A stretch of DNA of 64,000 nt from Gemmobacter aquatilis (lineage in GTDB: Bacteria > Pseudomonadota > Alphaproteobacteria > Rhodobacterales > Rhodobacteraceae), in the NCBI RefSeq assembly GCF_900110025.1, contig NZ_FOCE01000001.1:186001-250000 (forward strand), given 5' to 3'. Every line of letters begins with the position of its first letter. The stretch's first letter is position 1. The translations under genes were made by a program, and so were the position numbers. The notes below the pieces were generated by a model, which made no database searches, had not been told where the DNA came from, and worked only from the letters and a program-made list of their open reading frames with translations. Positions 47,708-56,166 of this stretch are shown in pieces.

Positions 47708-47722
47708 TTAGCACTCTGTTAG
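47708..47722 (+). promoter_or_regulatory. CtrA-like direct repeat TTAG-N7-TTAG upstream of flagellin
   Basis: TTAGCACTCTGTTAG contains two identical tetramers with a seven-base spacer, 149 bases upstream of the flagellin start. Spacing matches CtrA sites. It lies in a 208-bp gap that must hold the flagellin promoter. Confidence 0.38.
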
Positions 47723-47870
47723 AGAATGACCGGCAGAAATCAGAGGGCATCCCATGGTGGGGTGGCGCGGCAGCCGGAGCGGCTTCCGCAGGGATAAAAC
47801 GCCCGGAACCGTCGCCTCGTGCGGCTCTCTTGCCTGGCCAAAGTGCGGGCATTTCGAAAGGTATCAGGAC

Positions 47871-49088
47871 ATGTCGTCCATTCTGACCAACACCAGCGCC
47901 ATGATCGCCCTGCAGACCATGAAGGGCATCAACTCGAATCTGGAAAAGGTCCAGTCGGAGATCTCGACCGGCAAGTCGGTGGCCAATGCCCGGGACAACT
48001 CGGCCGTCTGGGCCATTTCCAAGGTGATGGAATCGGATGTTGAGGGGTTCGAAGGGATTTCGGACAGCCTTTCGCTCGGGTCTTCCACCGTGGGTGTGGC
48101 GCGTCAGGCGGCTGAAACCGTGACCGATCTGCTGACCGAGATGAAAGGCAAGATCGTCGCCTCGCAGGAAGGCAATGTCGATCGCACCAAGATTCAGGCT
48201 GATATCGTGGCGCTGCGCGACCAGATCTCTTCGGTTGTGGGGGCCGCGCAGTTCAACGGGCTGAACCTCGTCGACGGCTCGCAAACCTCGGTCGATGTGC
48301 TGTCCTCGCTGGATCGCAGTGCCTCGGGGGTCGCCGCCTCCAAGATCACCGTGACCGCGCAGAACCTCGCCATTGGCGGCTATGTTGCCAATGACGTGTT
48401 CAGCGCTTCGACCGGCGGCACGATCTCCGGGGCGGGTGATACTTTCGTGCTGTCGCTTGATGCCGCTGGCGGTTCGGATGACATCACGATTGCCGACGGC
48501 ACCCAGGCCTGGGCGGCAGGGGACAAGGTCACCATGCGGATCGGCGAGAAGACCGCCTCCTATACGGTGACGGAATCCGATGTCGCCAGCGGCGCCAATA
48601 CCGTGCCGGACCTGATCGCCGTGGGCATGAAAAACTCGATCGACGCGCTGGGGATCGATGGGCTGACCGTGGATTTCGACAGCGCCAATGCGGGGCAACT
48701 GGTCTTCACAAATGACGGGACGAGCGATCTGTCGGTCAGCGGCCAGTATTCGAATGCGGGCTCCGGCGGTCTCGGCGCGTTGAGCACGATCGACGTGACC
48801 ACCGCTTCCGGAGCTTCCGACGCCCTGACAGCGATCGAAGGCATGATCCAGACGGCCGTGGATTCCGCCGCGTCCTTCGGTTCGGTCCAGAAGCGCATCG
48901 ACATTCAGGCTGATTTCGTCAGCAACCTGACGGATTCGCTGAAAACCGGGATCGGCAGCATGGTCGATGCCGATATGGAAGAGGCCTCGGCCCGGCTGCA
49001 AGCGCTGCAAACACAGCAGCAACTCGGCATCCAGGCACTGTCGATTGCCAATCAGGCGCCGCAGAGCATTCTGTCGCTGTTCCGCTAA
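47871..49088 (+). CDS. Flagellin
   Basis: The 405-residue filament protein has the conserved N-terminal D0/D1 helices (SSILTNTSAMIALQTMKGINSNLEKVQSEISTGKSVANARDNSAVWAISKVM) and the matching C-terminal coiled part ending SARLQALQTQQQLGIQALSIANQAPQSILSLFR. Between them is a Ser/Thr/Gly-rich variable domain (residues about 170-320) of moderate size. AAAGG and AGGA lie before the ATG at 47871. It is followed by flaF and flbT, which in Caulobacter control flagellin synthesis after transcription. No N-terminal signal is needed, because flagellin leaves by type III secretion. Confidence 0.97.
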   Translation: MSSILTNTSAMIALQTMKGINSNLEKVQSEISTGKSVANARDNSAVWAISKVMESDVEGFEGISDSLSLGSSTVGVARQAAETVTDLLTEMKGKIVASQEGNVDRTKIQADIVALRDQISSVVGAAQFNGLNLVDGSQTSVDVLSSLDRSASGVAASKITVTAQNLAIGGYVANDVFSASTGGTISGAGDTFVLSLDAAGGSDDITIADGTQAWAAGDKVTMRIGEKTASYTVTESDVASGANTVPDLIAVGMKNSIDALGIDGLTVDFDSANAGQLVFTNDGTSDLSVSGQYSNAGSGGLGALSTIDVTTASGASDALTAIEGMIQTAVDSAASFGSVQKRIDIQADFVSNLTDSLKTGIGSMVDADMEEASARLQALQTQQQLGIQALSIANQAPQSILSLFR

Positions 49089-49099
49089 GGAAGACCCTG

Positions 49100-49124
49100 G
49101 CGGCGCGCCCGAACAGCGCGCCGC
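49100..49124 (+). terminator. Hairpin between flagellin and flaF
   Basis: GCGGCGCGC and GCGCGCCGC form a 9-bp stem around CCGAACA, followed by GTTTCCCT, eleven bases after the flagellin stop. It would give a strong, stable flagellin transcript end with partial read-through into flaF. Confidence 0.7.
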
Positions 49125-49161
49125 GTTTCCCTAAAGCACCACAGCACCGGAAGGATACGCC

Positions 49162-49539
49162 GTGCATTCCATCCACCTTGCCAGAACGGCTTATGGCCGA
49201 CCTGAAACCCCTGTCCGCTCTAACCGCCAGATCGAATACGATCTTTTTGCCCGCATCACGCGGCAACTGACCGAAGCCAGCAAGCGACGGCGCAGCGATT
49301 TCCCCACGCTCGCCAAGGCGATCCATGACAATGCCAAGCTCTGGACCACACTGGCCGCCGATGTTGCAGGGCCCGGCAACGGCTTGCCCGAAAAGCTGCG
49401 CGCGCAGTTGTTCTACCTTTACGAGTTCACCGCCACCCACAGCCGCAAGGTGCTGAGCGAAGATGCCAGCGCCGAGGTGCTGATCGACATCAACACCGCG
49501 ATCATGCGCGGCCTGCGTGGCGAGGGGGACGCGAAATGA
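49162..49539 (+). CDS. flaF: Flagellar biosynthesis regulator FlaF
   Basis: The 125-residue protein matches FlaF: YGRPETPVRSNRQIEYDLFARITRQL near the start, then FPTLAKAIHDNAKLWTTLAADVAGPGNGLPEKLRAQLFYLYEFTATHSRKVL. The start is a GTG at 49162 preceded by GGAAGGA. In alphaproteobacteria FlaF supports flagellin synthesis and secretion and counteracts FlbT. The stop overlaps flbT by four bases. Confidence 0.93.
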   Translation: MHSIHLARTAYGRPETPVRSNRQIEYDLFARITRQLTEASKRRRSDFPTLAKAIHDNAKLWTTLAADVAGPGNGLPEKLRAQLFYLYEFTATHSRKVLSEDASAEVLIDINTAIMRGLRGEGDAK

Positions 49540-49940
49540 CCGGCCTCGTGCTCAAGCTTGGCCCGTTTGAACGGGTGCTGATCAACGGCGCCGTGGTGGA
49601 AAATGGCGACCGCCGCTCGCGGCTGGCGATCATGACGCCCAATGCCAATATCCTGCGCCTGCGCGACGCCATCCACCCGGAAGAGGTGAACACCCCGGTG
49701 CGGCGCGTGTGCTACATTGCGCAACTCATCCTGTCGGGAGATGCGGATGCGGCGGATGCAAGGATGCAGCTTCTGCGCGGCATCGAACAATTGAGCCAGG
49801 TGCTGACCGATGCCGATAGCCGGAGCCAACTGGCGCTCGCCACCAGTGCCGTGATGGAAGATCAGCATTATCAGGCGCTCAAGGCGCTTCGGTCCTTGCT
49901 GCCACGCGAGGAACGGCTGTTCGCCGCGCGACCGGCATGA
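49536..49940 (+). CDS. flbT: Flagellar repressor protein FlbT
   Basis: The 134-residue protein begins LVLKLGPFERVLINGAVVENGDRRSRLAIMTPNANILRLRDAIHPEE, the typical FlbT N-terminus, and has a helical C-terminal half. In Caulobacter FlbT binds flagellin mRNA and checks its translation until hook assembly is done. The overlapping genes flaF-flbT-DUF1217 keep the conserved alphaproteobacterial order. Confidence 0.93.
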   Translation: MTGLVLKLGPFERVLINGAVVENGDRRSRLAIMTPNANILRLRDAIHPEEVNTPVRRVCYIAQLILSGDADAADARMQLLRGIEQLSQVLTDADSRSQLALATSAVMEDQHYQALKALRSLLPREERLFAARPA

Positions 49941-50773
49941 CCTATTCCGTGATCCTTCCGACCACCGGCTATGCGGGTTGGACCTTTCTCAAACGCACCG
50001 AAGACAGCCAAAAGCAGCGGCTTGCCACCGATGCCGCGCTAAAACGCGACGAAGATTATTTTCGGGCCAAGATCGGCGGCATCAAGACTGCCGAAGAGCT
50101 GGTCTCGGACAAGCGATTGCTGCGGGTGGCTTTGGGAGCGTTCGGTCTGTCGGATGATCTGAACAGCACCTACTTCATCCGCAAGGTGCTGGAGGATGGC
50201 ACGCTGGACACTGCCGCGCTGGCGAACAAGCTGTCCAACAAGCAATATGCCGCGCTGTCTTCGGCCTTCGGCTTTGGCGACTACACGACGCCCAGCACCC
50301 AATTGTCGGATTTTGCCGACAAGATACTTGCGAAATACGAGCAGCAACAGTTCGAGGTGGCCGTTGGCGCGGCCGACTCGAGCCTGCGCATCACGCTTTA
50401 TGCGGAACATGAATTGCCCGATCTCGCCGCAAAAAGCCTGAGCGAGGATGGAAAATGGTACACCGTTCTGGGGTCTGAACCCCTGCGGGCACTGTTCGAA
50501 ACAGCTTTCGGCCTGCCCGCAAGCTTCGGCACGCTCGACATTGATCAGCAGCTTTCGGTGATGAAGCAAAAGGCCGATGCCCGGTTTGGCGATACCAGCC
50601 TGTCCCAATTCGCCGCACCCGAGGCCCAGCAAAAGCTGATCCGGGATTTTCTGCTGCGCGCCGAACTGACCTCAGGGCTGGGGTCGACCGGCACGAAAGC
50701 TGCGGCGGCGTTGCAGATCCTGCAGGCCGGACAAAGCAGCAGCGCATCGATTCTGGGCATTCTCGCGGGCTGA
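49937..50773 (+). CDS. DUF1217-family flagellar protein
   Basis: The 278-residue protein has the DUF1217 features: GYAGWTFLKRTEDSQKQRL near the start, a block with EDYFRAKIGGIKTAEELVSDKRLLRVALGAFGLSDDLNSTYFIRKVLEDG, and a second copy-like region LAAKSLSEDGKWYTVLGSEPLRALFETAFGLP. Such proteins occur beside flaF/flbT or in flagellar clusters, but their biochemical role is not established. It overlaps flbT by four bases and faces fliI with no gap. Confidence 0.85.
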   Translation: MTYSVILPTTGYAGWTFLKRTEDSQKQRLATDAALKRDEDYFRAKIGGIKTAEELVSDKRLLRVALGAFGLSDDLNSTYFIRKVLEDGTLDTAALANKLSNKQYAALSSAFGFGDYTTPSTQLSDFADKILAKYEQQQFEVAVGAADSSLRITLYAEHELPDLAAKSLSEDGKWYTVLGSEPLRALFETAFGLPASFGTLDIDQQLSVMKQKADARFGDTSLSQFAAPEAQQKLIRDFLLRAELTSGLGSTGTKAAAALQILQAGQSSSASILGILAG

Positions 50774-52084
50774 TCACCTTTGCAGGCAGGCCGCGAGACG
50801 GCGGAAGCTATCCGCCACCCCATCCGGCGCCGCCTCGGCCAGAAAACCGTCGAGCGCGGGCCAGACCCGTATCGCGGCATCAACCAAAGGGTCGGAGCCT
50901 TTGGCATAGAGCCCCGCCTGAATCATCATCTCCGCCCGATCATAGGCGCCCAGAAGGCGGCGCGCTTCGGAAATCAGGGCGTTTTCCTCTGGCGTGGCGG
51001 CCTCTGGCAAGCTGCGCGAAACCGAGCGCAACAGGTCGATCGCCGGAAAGCGCCCGCGCTCGGCAATACGCCGGTCCATCACCACATGGCCATCCAGCAC
51101 ACCGCGCAGGATGTCGGCAACAGGCTCTTCCATGTCAGACCCTGCGACCAGCACTGAAAAGACCGCCGTGATGTCGCCCGCCCCTTCCGGCCCAGGCCCT
51201 GCCCGCTCGGCCAAAGCCATGATGTTGTGCGCGGTAGAGGGCGGAAAGCCCCGCAGATTGCCCTCTTCGCCCGAGGCCAGCGCCACTTCACGATGCGCCT
51301 CGGCAAAGCGGGTGATCGAATCGGCCAGAAACAGCACATGCAGGCCTTGATCGCGAAAATATTCGGCAACCGCCATTGCCGTCCAGGCACAGCGGCGGCG
51401 AGTCAGCGGCGATTGATCCGAGGTTGCCGCCACCACAACGCTGCGCGCCATGCCTGCCGGCCCCAGCACGCGTTCGGTGAATTCACGCAGCTCCCGCCCG
51501 CGTTCCCCGATCAGCGCAATGACCACCACATCCGCCTCGACCCCGCGGGCAAAACCCGCCAGAAGCGAAGACTTGCCTACCCCCGAGCCGGCAAACAGCC
51601 CGATCCTCTGGCCGCGCACCAGCGGCAACAGCGTATCGAATACCGCCGTTCCGGTGGCCAGCCGCCCGCCAAGGCGGCGCCTCTTGGCCGCAGCGGGCGC
51701 CGGTGCACGCAATTCACGCGTTGCAGTACCACGGAAAATTGGCTTTCCATCAAGAGGTTGACCATAGGGATCGACGATGCGGCCGACCCAGCTGTCATCC
51801 GGGGCTATGGTGGCGCGCCCCACAAGTTCCACCGCGTCCCCCAGCAGGGCACCCTCTGGCGCGCTATCTGCCAGCACCGAGGCCCCTTCACGCGACAGGC
51901 GCACGATTTCCCCCCCCACATCGCCCTGCCGCGTACGGATCATCACCCGATCTCCCAGCCCTGCTCCCCCCTCCACCCCAGTGACACGCAGCGTACCGCG
52001 CCCCAACTCGATGATCCGCCCGACCTGCCGCGCCACGGTGACAGAGGCGATTTCGGCCCGCAGGGCGGCAAAAATCTCGCGCAT
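50774..52084 (-). CDS. fliI: Flagellum-specific ATP synthase FliI
   Basis: The 436-residue ATPase energises the flagellar type III export gate. Walker A is FAGSGVGKSSLL, with the usual RecA-like blocks ALIGERGRELREFTERVLG, VFLADSITRFAEAHRE-type text around residue 240 (HVLFLADSITRFAEAHREVAL) and a catalytic Glu in IGERGRE. The ATG at 52084 has AAGGGAG before it; a longer open frame upstream has no family likeness and overlaps flgB antisense. It is a single-gene unit on the minus strand. Confidence 0.96.
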   Translation of the reverse strand: MREIFAALRAEIASVTVARQVGRIIELGRGTLRVTGVEGGAGLGDRVMIRTRQGDVGGEIVRLSREGASVLADSAPEGALLGDAVELVGRATIAPDDSWVGRIVDPYGQPLDGKPIFRGTATRELRAPAPAAAKRRRLGGRLATGTAVFDTLLPLVRGQRIGLFAGSGVGKSSLLAGFARGVEADVVVIALIGERGRELREFTERVLGPAGMARSVVVAATSDQSPLTRRRCAWTAMAVAEYFRDQGLHVLFLADSITRFAEAHREVALASGEEGNLRGFPPSTAHNIMALAERAGPGPEGAGDITAVFSVLVAGSDMEEPVADILRGVLDGHVVMDRRIAERGRFPAIDLLRSVSRSLPEAATPEENALISEARRLLGAYDRAEMMIQAGLYAKGSDPLVDAAIRVWPALDGFLAEAAPDGVADSFRRLAACLQR

Positions 52085-52168
52085 CGCTTTCTCCCTTTGT
52101 TCGCTGCTTACCGTTTCTAAAGGAATCACCCTTAAGCCTTGGTGAAGGTGATCGAGGGAGAAGCCCCG

Positions 52169-52552
52169 ATGTTTGAAAAACTCGAAATCGTCAGAATGGC
52201 GCAGGCCATGGCGTCGCATGCGGCGGCCCGGCAGGCGGAAATCGCGCGCAATATCGCCCATGCCGATACGCCGGGATACAAGGCGCAGGATCTGGCGCCA
52301 TTCGCGGAAGCCTATGCCGCGGATGGCGGCACGCTGCGGGCGACACGCACAGGGCATCTTGGCGTGGACAGCACGCCAGGGACCGAGACGCAGACCCGCC
52401 GCCCCCGCGGCGCAGCCTCGCCCGATGGCAATACCGTGTCGCTGGAAGCCGAAATGATGCGCAGCGCCGAAGTGCGCCAGCAGCATGATCTGGCGCTGTC
52501 GATCTATCGCAGCTCTGCCCGCATCCTGCGCACCAGCCTGGGACGGGGGTAA
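52169..52552 (+). CDS. flgB: Flagellar basal-body rod protein FlgB
   Basis: The 127-residue proximal-rod protein starts at the ATG at 52169 after GAGGGAG. The FlgB motif RNIAHADTPGYKAQDLAPF is clear at residues 32-52, and the C-terminal helix (VRQQHDLALSIYRSSARILRTSLGRG) is the usual rod-protein end. The upstream in-frame ATG at 52139 has no good site. First gene of a nine-gene basal-body operon. Confidence 0.95.
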   Translation: MFEKLEIVRMAQAMASHAAARQAEIARNIAHADTPGYKAQDLAPFAEAYAADGGTLRATRTGHLGVDSTPGTETQTRRPRGAASPDGNTVSLEAEMMRSAEVRQQHDLALSIYRSSARILRTSLGRG

Positions 52553-52555
52553 GCC

Positions 52556-52936
52556 ATGGCCGATCTTCTGGGCGCCCTTTCGCTGTCTGCCTCGGGGATG
52601 GAGGCACAATCCGCGCGGCTGCGCCATGTGTCAGAGAATATCGCGAACGCCGACACCCCCGGCTACCACCGCAAGACGGTGAGCTTTCGCAGCGCGGTCG
52701 AGGGCGAAGGCGTGGAACCCGGCCCGGTGCGGCTGGATCGCACGCCGCTGACGCAGATCTACGATCCCGGCCACCCGCTGGCCGACGAGACTGGGCATTA
52801 CGACGGATCGAATGTCGATCTCGTCATCGAAATCGCTGACGCGCGCGAAGCGCAGCGCAGCTACGAGGCAAACCTCCGGATGTTCGATCAGGCGCGGCAG
52901 ATGTCGCAAAGCCTGCTGGAACTTCTGCGCAGATAA
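52556..52936 (+). CDS. flgC: Flagellar basal-body rod protein FlgC
   Basis: The 126-residue protein has the rod signature RHVSENIANADTPGYHRKTVSF and the C-terminal heptad region AQRSYEANLRMFDQARQMSQSLLELLRR. It begins three bases after flgB stops. FlgC is a proximal-rod subunit assembled with FlgB and FlgF. Confidence 0.96.
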   Translation: MADLLGALSLSASGMEAQSARLRHVSENIANADTPGYHRKTVSFRSAVEGEGVEPGPVRLDRTPLTQIYDPGHPLADETGHYDGSNVDLVIEIADAREAQRSYEANLRMFDQARQMSQSLLELLRR

Positions 52937-52947
52937 GGAGATCCAGA

Positions 52948-53238
52948 ATGGATATGCGTACGAATATCGCCGCCCAGACCTATGCCAATGCCAGAACGGC
53001 AGCGGCCGCCCAGCCCGGAAGCGGCACATTGGGCGCCGGGCTGACCGACGCGGCAGAGGCATTCTCTGACGTACTGGCCCAGACGGAACAGACGGCCCGC
53101 GCCACCATGCTGGGCGGCGCGGACCCCCATGCGCTGGTTCAGGCGCTGTCGGAAAGCGAACTGGCAGTCGAAACTGCCGTCACCCTGCGCGATAAGGTCG
53201 TGGAGGCCTATCAGGAAATCCTGAGGATGCCGGTATGA
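52948..53238 (+). CDS. fliE: Flagellar hook-basal body complex protein FliE
   Basis: The 96-residue protein matches FliE, which joins the MS ring to the rod. Typical blocks are the N-terminal Ala-rich region and ADPHALVQALSESELAVETAVTLRDKVVEAYQEILRMPV. AAGGAG precedes the ATG. Start and stop fit flgC (11-bp gap) and fliQ (4-bp overlap). Confidence 0.93.
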   Translation: MDMRTNIAAQTYANARTAAAAQPGSGTLGAGLTDAAEAFSDVLAQTEQTARATMLGGADPHALVQALSESELAVETAVTLRDKVVEAYQEILRMPV

Positions 53239-53501
53239 GCGAGGAGCTGATCTACGATGTCCTGCGCCACGCGCTATGGATCGCGGTGCAGATTTCGGCA
53301 CCGCTGCTGACCGTCGCGCTGGTCGCCGGGGTCGTCGTCGGCCTGTTTCAGGCCCTGACCTCCGTGCAGGAGATGACGCTGACCTTTGTGCCCAAGGTCG
53401 GTGCCATGCTGATCGTCTTCTGGGTGTCGATGAGCTTCATGACCGCAACGCTGGTCGGGTTCTTCACCGAACAGATCGTCCCGCAGATCGCAGGAGGCTG
53501 A
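53235..53501 (+). CDS. fliQ: Flagellar export gate protein FliQ
   Basis: The 88-residue protein has two helices: ALWIAVQISAPLLTVALVAGVVVGLFQALTSVQEMTLTFVPK and LIVFWVSMSFMTATLVGFF. This is the standard FliQ layout, with the conserved QALTSVQExTLTFVPK turn between them. It is a component of the type III export gate with FliP and FliR. FliR is encoded on the other strand at 58058; fliP is not in the window. Confidence 0.96.
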   Translation: MSEELIYDVLRHALWIAVQISAPLLTVALVAGVVVGLFQALTSVQEMTLTFVPKVGAMLIVFWVSMSFMTATLVGFFTEQIVPQIAGG

Positions 53502-53502
53502 G

Positions 53503-54216
53503 ATGGATGCCGCCGGTTATACCACCCTGACCCGACAATCCGGCCTGATGCGCGAGATTCAGGCGATTGCCAACAACATTGCAAACAGCTCCACCTCCGG
53601 CTTCCGGCGCGAGGGCGTGGTGTTTTCCGAATATGTGCAACGGCTGGACGATTCGCCTTCGCTGTCGATGGCCCGCGCCTCGGGGCGCAATATCGACCTG
53701 ACGCAAGGCGACCTGAACATCACCGGGGGCAGCTACGATTTTGCCATTCAGGGCGAGGGGTTTTTTCTGCTGGAAACACCGAATGGCAACCGGCTGAGCC
53801 GCGCGGGCAGCTTCATGCCCGCCGCCGATGGCAATCTGGTGAACCCCGACGGCTATCGCCTGCTGGACGCGGGCGGCGCACCGATCTTCGTGCCACCCGA
53901 CGCGGGGCCGGTGGCGCTGGCCACGGATGGCACGCTGTCGGCAGGCGGCACACCGATTGCCCGCATCGGCCTTTGGGCACCGCAAGATCCGACGGCGCTG
54001 CGCCACGAGGGCGGCACGCTGTTCGTGTCGGATGCCGGGGAAGTGCCGGTGGAGGGCAGCAGCATCTTTCAGGGCCAGATCGAAGACAGCAATGTGAACG
54101 CCTTTTCGGAAATCTCGCGGATGATCGAGGTGCAGCGCGCCTATCAGGCCGGGCAGAGCTTTCTCGACAAGGAAGATGAACGGGCCCGCAGTGTCATCCA
54201 GACACTCGGTCGATAG
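53503..54216 (+). CDS. flgF: Flagellar basal-body rod protein FlgF
   Basis: The 237-residue protein has the rod/hook N-terminal motif AIANNIANSSTSGFRREGVVFSEYVQRLDD and a C-terminal EISRMIEVQRAYQAGQSFLDKEDE helix. It is shorter than FlgG and lies just before it, which fits FlgF. It begins one base after fliQ ends, and would form the outer proximal rod. Confidence 0.94.
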   Translation: MDAAGYTTLTRQSGLMREIQAIANNIANSSTSGFRREGVVFSEYVQRLDDSPSLSMARASGRNIDLTQGDLNITGGSYDFAIQGEGFFLLETPNGNRLSRAGSFMPAADGNLVNPDGYRLLDAGGAPIFVPPDAGPVALATDGTLSAGGTPIARIGLWAPQDPTALRHEGGTLFVSDAGEVPVEGSSIFQGQIEDSNVNAFSEISRMIEVQRAYQAGQSFLDKEDERARSVIQTLGR

Positions 54217-54225
54217 GAGAGAGCC

Positions 54226-55011
54226 ATGAAAGCGCTTCAGATCGCGGCAAGCGGCATGGCGGCCCAGCAGATGCGGGTCGATGTCGTGTCGAACAACCTC
54301 GCCAACATGTCCACCACCGGCTACAACGCCCGCCGCGCCGAATTCGCCGACCTGCATTATCAGCAGGAGGCGCGGCCCGGCACGGTATCGGCCCAGGATG
54401 GCGCGATGCTGCCGACCGGGGTGCAGCTTGGGTTGGGCGTGCGGCCCGCTGCCGTATCGGTCGTGCTGGCGCAGGGGTCTTTGGCCGCAACCGGCGGCGA
54501 TCTCGACCTCGCGATTGAGGGGAAAGGGTATCTCGAGGTCACGCTGCCCTCAGGTGCCTCGGGATATACACGGGATGGCGCATTGAAACGCACGGGCGAC
54601 GGGCTGATCGTCACCTCGGCCGGGCACGAGGTCGCGCCGGGGCTGACCATTCCCGCCGACGCGCGCAGCATCTCGATCAACGCAAGTGGCGAGGTTTATG
54701 CCTATTTCATCGATCAGGTGCAGCCGCAGTTGCTGGGCCAGTTGAACCTCGTGGGCTTCACCAATGAAAAGGGGCTGGAGGCCGTGGGTGGCAACCTGTT
54801 TCTTGAAACGGCGGCTTCAGGCCCGGCGCTGGTCGGAACGCCGGGGCAAGAGGGGCTGGGCACGCTGCGGCAGGGCTATCTGGAGGAAAGCTCGGTCGAT
54901 GCCGTGCGCGAGGTGACGGAACTGATCAAGGCGCAGCGCGGATACGAGCTGAATGCCAAGGTGATCACCGCCGCCGACGAGATGCTGTCTGCAACCGCGC
55001 AGGTGCGGTGA
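54226..55011 (+). CDS. flgG: Flagellar distal rod protein FlgG
   Basis: The 261-residue protein has the FlgG N-terminus MKALQIAASGMAAQQMRVDVVSNNLANMSTTGYNARRAEF, including the SxxNLANxxTTGY rod motif. Its C-terminal coil is SVDAVREVTELIKAQRGYELNAKVITAADEMLS. GGAGAG precedes the ATG. It overlaps flgA by one base. FlgG builds the distal rod that carries the hook. Confidence 0.97.
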   Translation: MKALQIAASGMAAQQMRVDVVSNNLANMSTTGYNARRAEFADLHYQQEARPGTVSAQDGAMLPTGVQLGLGVRPAAVSVVLAQGSLAATGGDLDLAIEGKGYLEVTLPSGASGYTRDGALKRTGDGLIVTSAGHEVAPGLTIPADARSISINASGEVYAYFIDQVQPQLLGQLNLVGFTNEKGLEAVGGNLFLETAASGPALVGTPGQEGLGTLRQGYLEESSVDAVREVTELIKAQRGYELNAKVITAADEMLSATAQVR

Positions 55012-55433
55012 TGTGGCGAATGTTCTGTGCGATTTCCCTTCTGGGCGGGACGGCTGTGGCGGACACGGTGGTCCCCACCCGCACCATCCGCGCCCAGCAG
55101 ATCATCGCCCCCGAGGATCTGGCGCTGCGCTCTGGCGATCTGCCCGGCGCGCTACGGACCCCGGACGCGGCCGTGGGGATGGAGGCGCGCGTGACGCTTT
55201 ACCCCAACCGCCCGCTGCGCCCGGGCGATTTCGGCCCGCCTGCGCTGGTTGACCGCAACCAGATCGTGCCGCTGTTCTATGCCGCCGGCCCGCTGCAGAT
55301 CCAGACCGAAGGCCGCGCCCTGTCGCGCGGCGGCGCGGGCGATGTGATCCGCGTGATGAACCTGTCCTCCCGCACCACCGTGACCGGCCATGTGACACCG
55401 GACGGCACCGTGGTTGTCGGCCCTGCCCCATGA
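55011..55433 (+). CDS. flgA: Flagellar basal-body P-ring formation protein FlgA
   Basis: The 140-residue protein has a signal peptide (WRMFCAISLLGGTAVADT) and the SAF-domain features PTRTIRAQQIIAPEDLALRSG and YPNRPLRPGDF, ending in VKNLSSGRTVTGxV-like VMNLSSRTTVTGHVTPDGTVVVG. FlgA is the periplasmic chaperone for P-ring assembly. It is shorter than enterobacterial FlgA, keeping only the SAF-containing C-terminal part. P-ring gene flgI is not in the window. Confidence 0.92.
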   Translation: MWRMFCAISLLGGTAVADTVVPTRTIRAQQIIAPEDLALRSGDLPGALRTPDAAVGMEARVTLYPNRPLRPGDFGPPALVDRNQIVPLFYAAGPLQIQTEGRALSRGGAGDVIRVMNLSSRTTVTGHVTPDGTVVVGPAP

Positions 55434-55440
55434 GAGCCCG

Positions 55441-56160
55441 ATGCGCCGTTTGATCCTGATCGCCCTGAGCCTGTCTGCCTGCGGCCGCCTGAACGAGGTG
55501 GGCCGCGCCCCGGCCTTCTCGCCGCTGGAAGGCAGCTACCAACACCACGCGATGTATTCGACACCGCTGCCCCGCGACGTGCCGCCCGCCACGCCGACCG
55601 ACGCCTCCTCGCTCTGGTCCGCCAACCGCGATTCGCTGTTTGGCGAGCAGCGGGCGCAACGCAAGGGTGACATCCTGACCGTGGTGATCGAGATCGACGA
55701 CAAGGCCGAAATCTCCAATTCCAGCGGGCGGAACCGGGCGGGCAGCGATCAGATGGGCATCCCTTCGTTCTTCGGCATCCCGCAACGGCTCGACGCCGAG
55801 TTGCCCGAGGGGGCGAGCATGGCAGATGCTGTGAACACCGGATCCAGTTCAAGCTATACCGGCAGCGGTTCGGTGGCGCGAGAGGAAAAGCTGATGCTCC
55901 GGGTCGCTGCGACGGTGGTGGAAGAATTGCCGAACGGGGTGCTGCGCATCGAGGGCCAGCAAGAGGTCCGGGTGAACTATGAACTGCGCGAGCTGATCGT
56001 GAACGGCTATGTCCGCCCGGCCGACATTACCCGCCAGAACGAGATTACCTATGACAAGATCGCCGGCGCACGCATCTCTTATGGCGGGCGCGGTCAGATC
56101 AGCGACGTGCAGCAGCCGCGCTATGGCCAGCAGGTCGCCGACATCATCCTGCCCTTCTGA
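55441..56160 (+). CDS. flgH: Flagellar L-ring protein FlgH
   Basis: The 239-residue lipoprotein has a signal with lipobox Leu-Ser-Ala-Cys14 (RRLILIALSLSACG), so it is lipidated and sorted to the outer membrane. Typical FlgH blocks are SLWSANRDSLFGEQRAQRKGDILTVVIEIDD and the C-terminal ITRQNEITYDKIAGARISYGGRGQISDVQQPRYGQQVADIILPF. It forms the ring that guides the rod through the outer membrane. The start is taken at the ATG at 55441, seven bases after flgA. Confidence 0.96.
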   Translation: MRRLILIALSLSACGRLNEVGRAPAFSPLEGSYQHHAMYSTPLPRDVPPATPTDASSLWSANRDSLFGEQRAQRKGDILTVVIEIDDKAEISNSSGRNRAGSDQMGIPSFFGIPQRLDAELPEGASMADAVNTGSSSSYTGSGSVAREEKLMLRVAATVVEELPNGVLRIEGQQEVRVNYELRELIVNGYVRPADITRQNEITYDKIAGARISYGGRGQISDVQQPRYGQQVADIILPF

Positions 56161-56166
56161 GGTGCC

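Noticed and set aside
52085-52627. Extension of FliI by about 180 residues at the N-terminus
   Set aside because: The frame is open but the added sequence lies antisense to flgB and lacks family likeness. AAGGGAG before the ATG at 52084 fixes the start.
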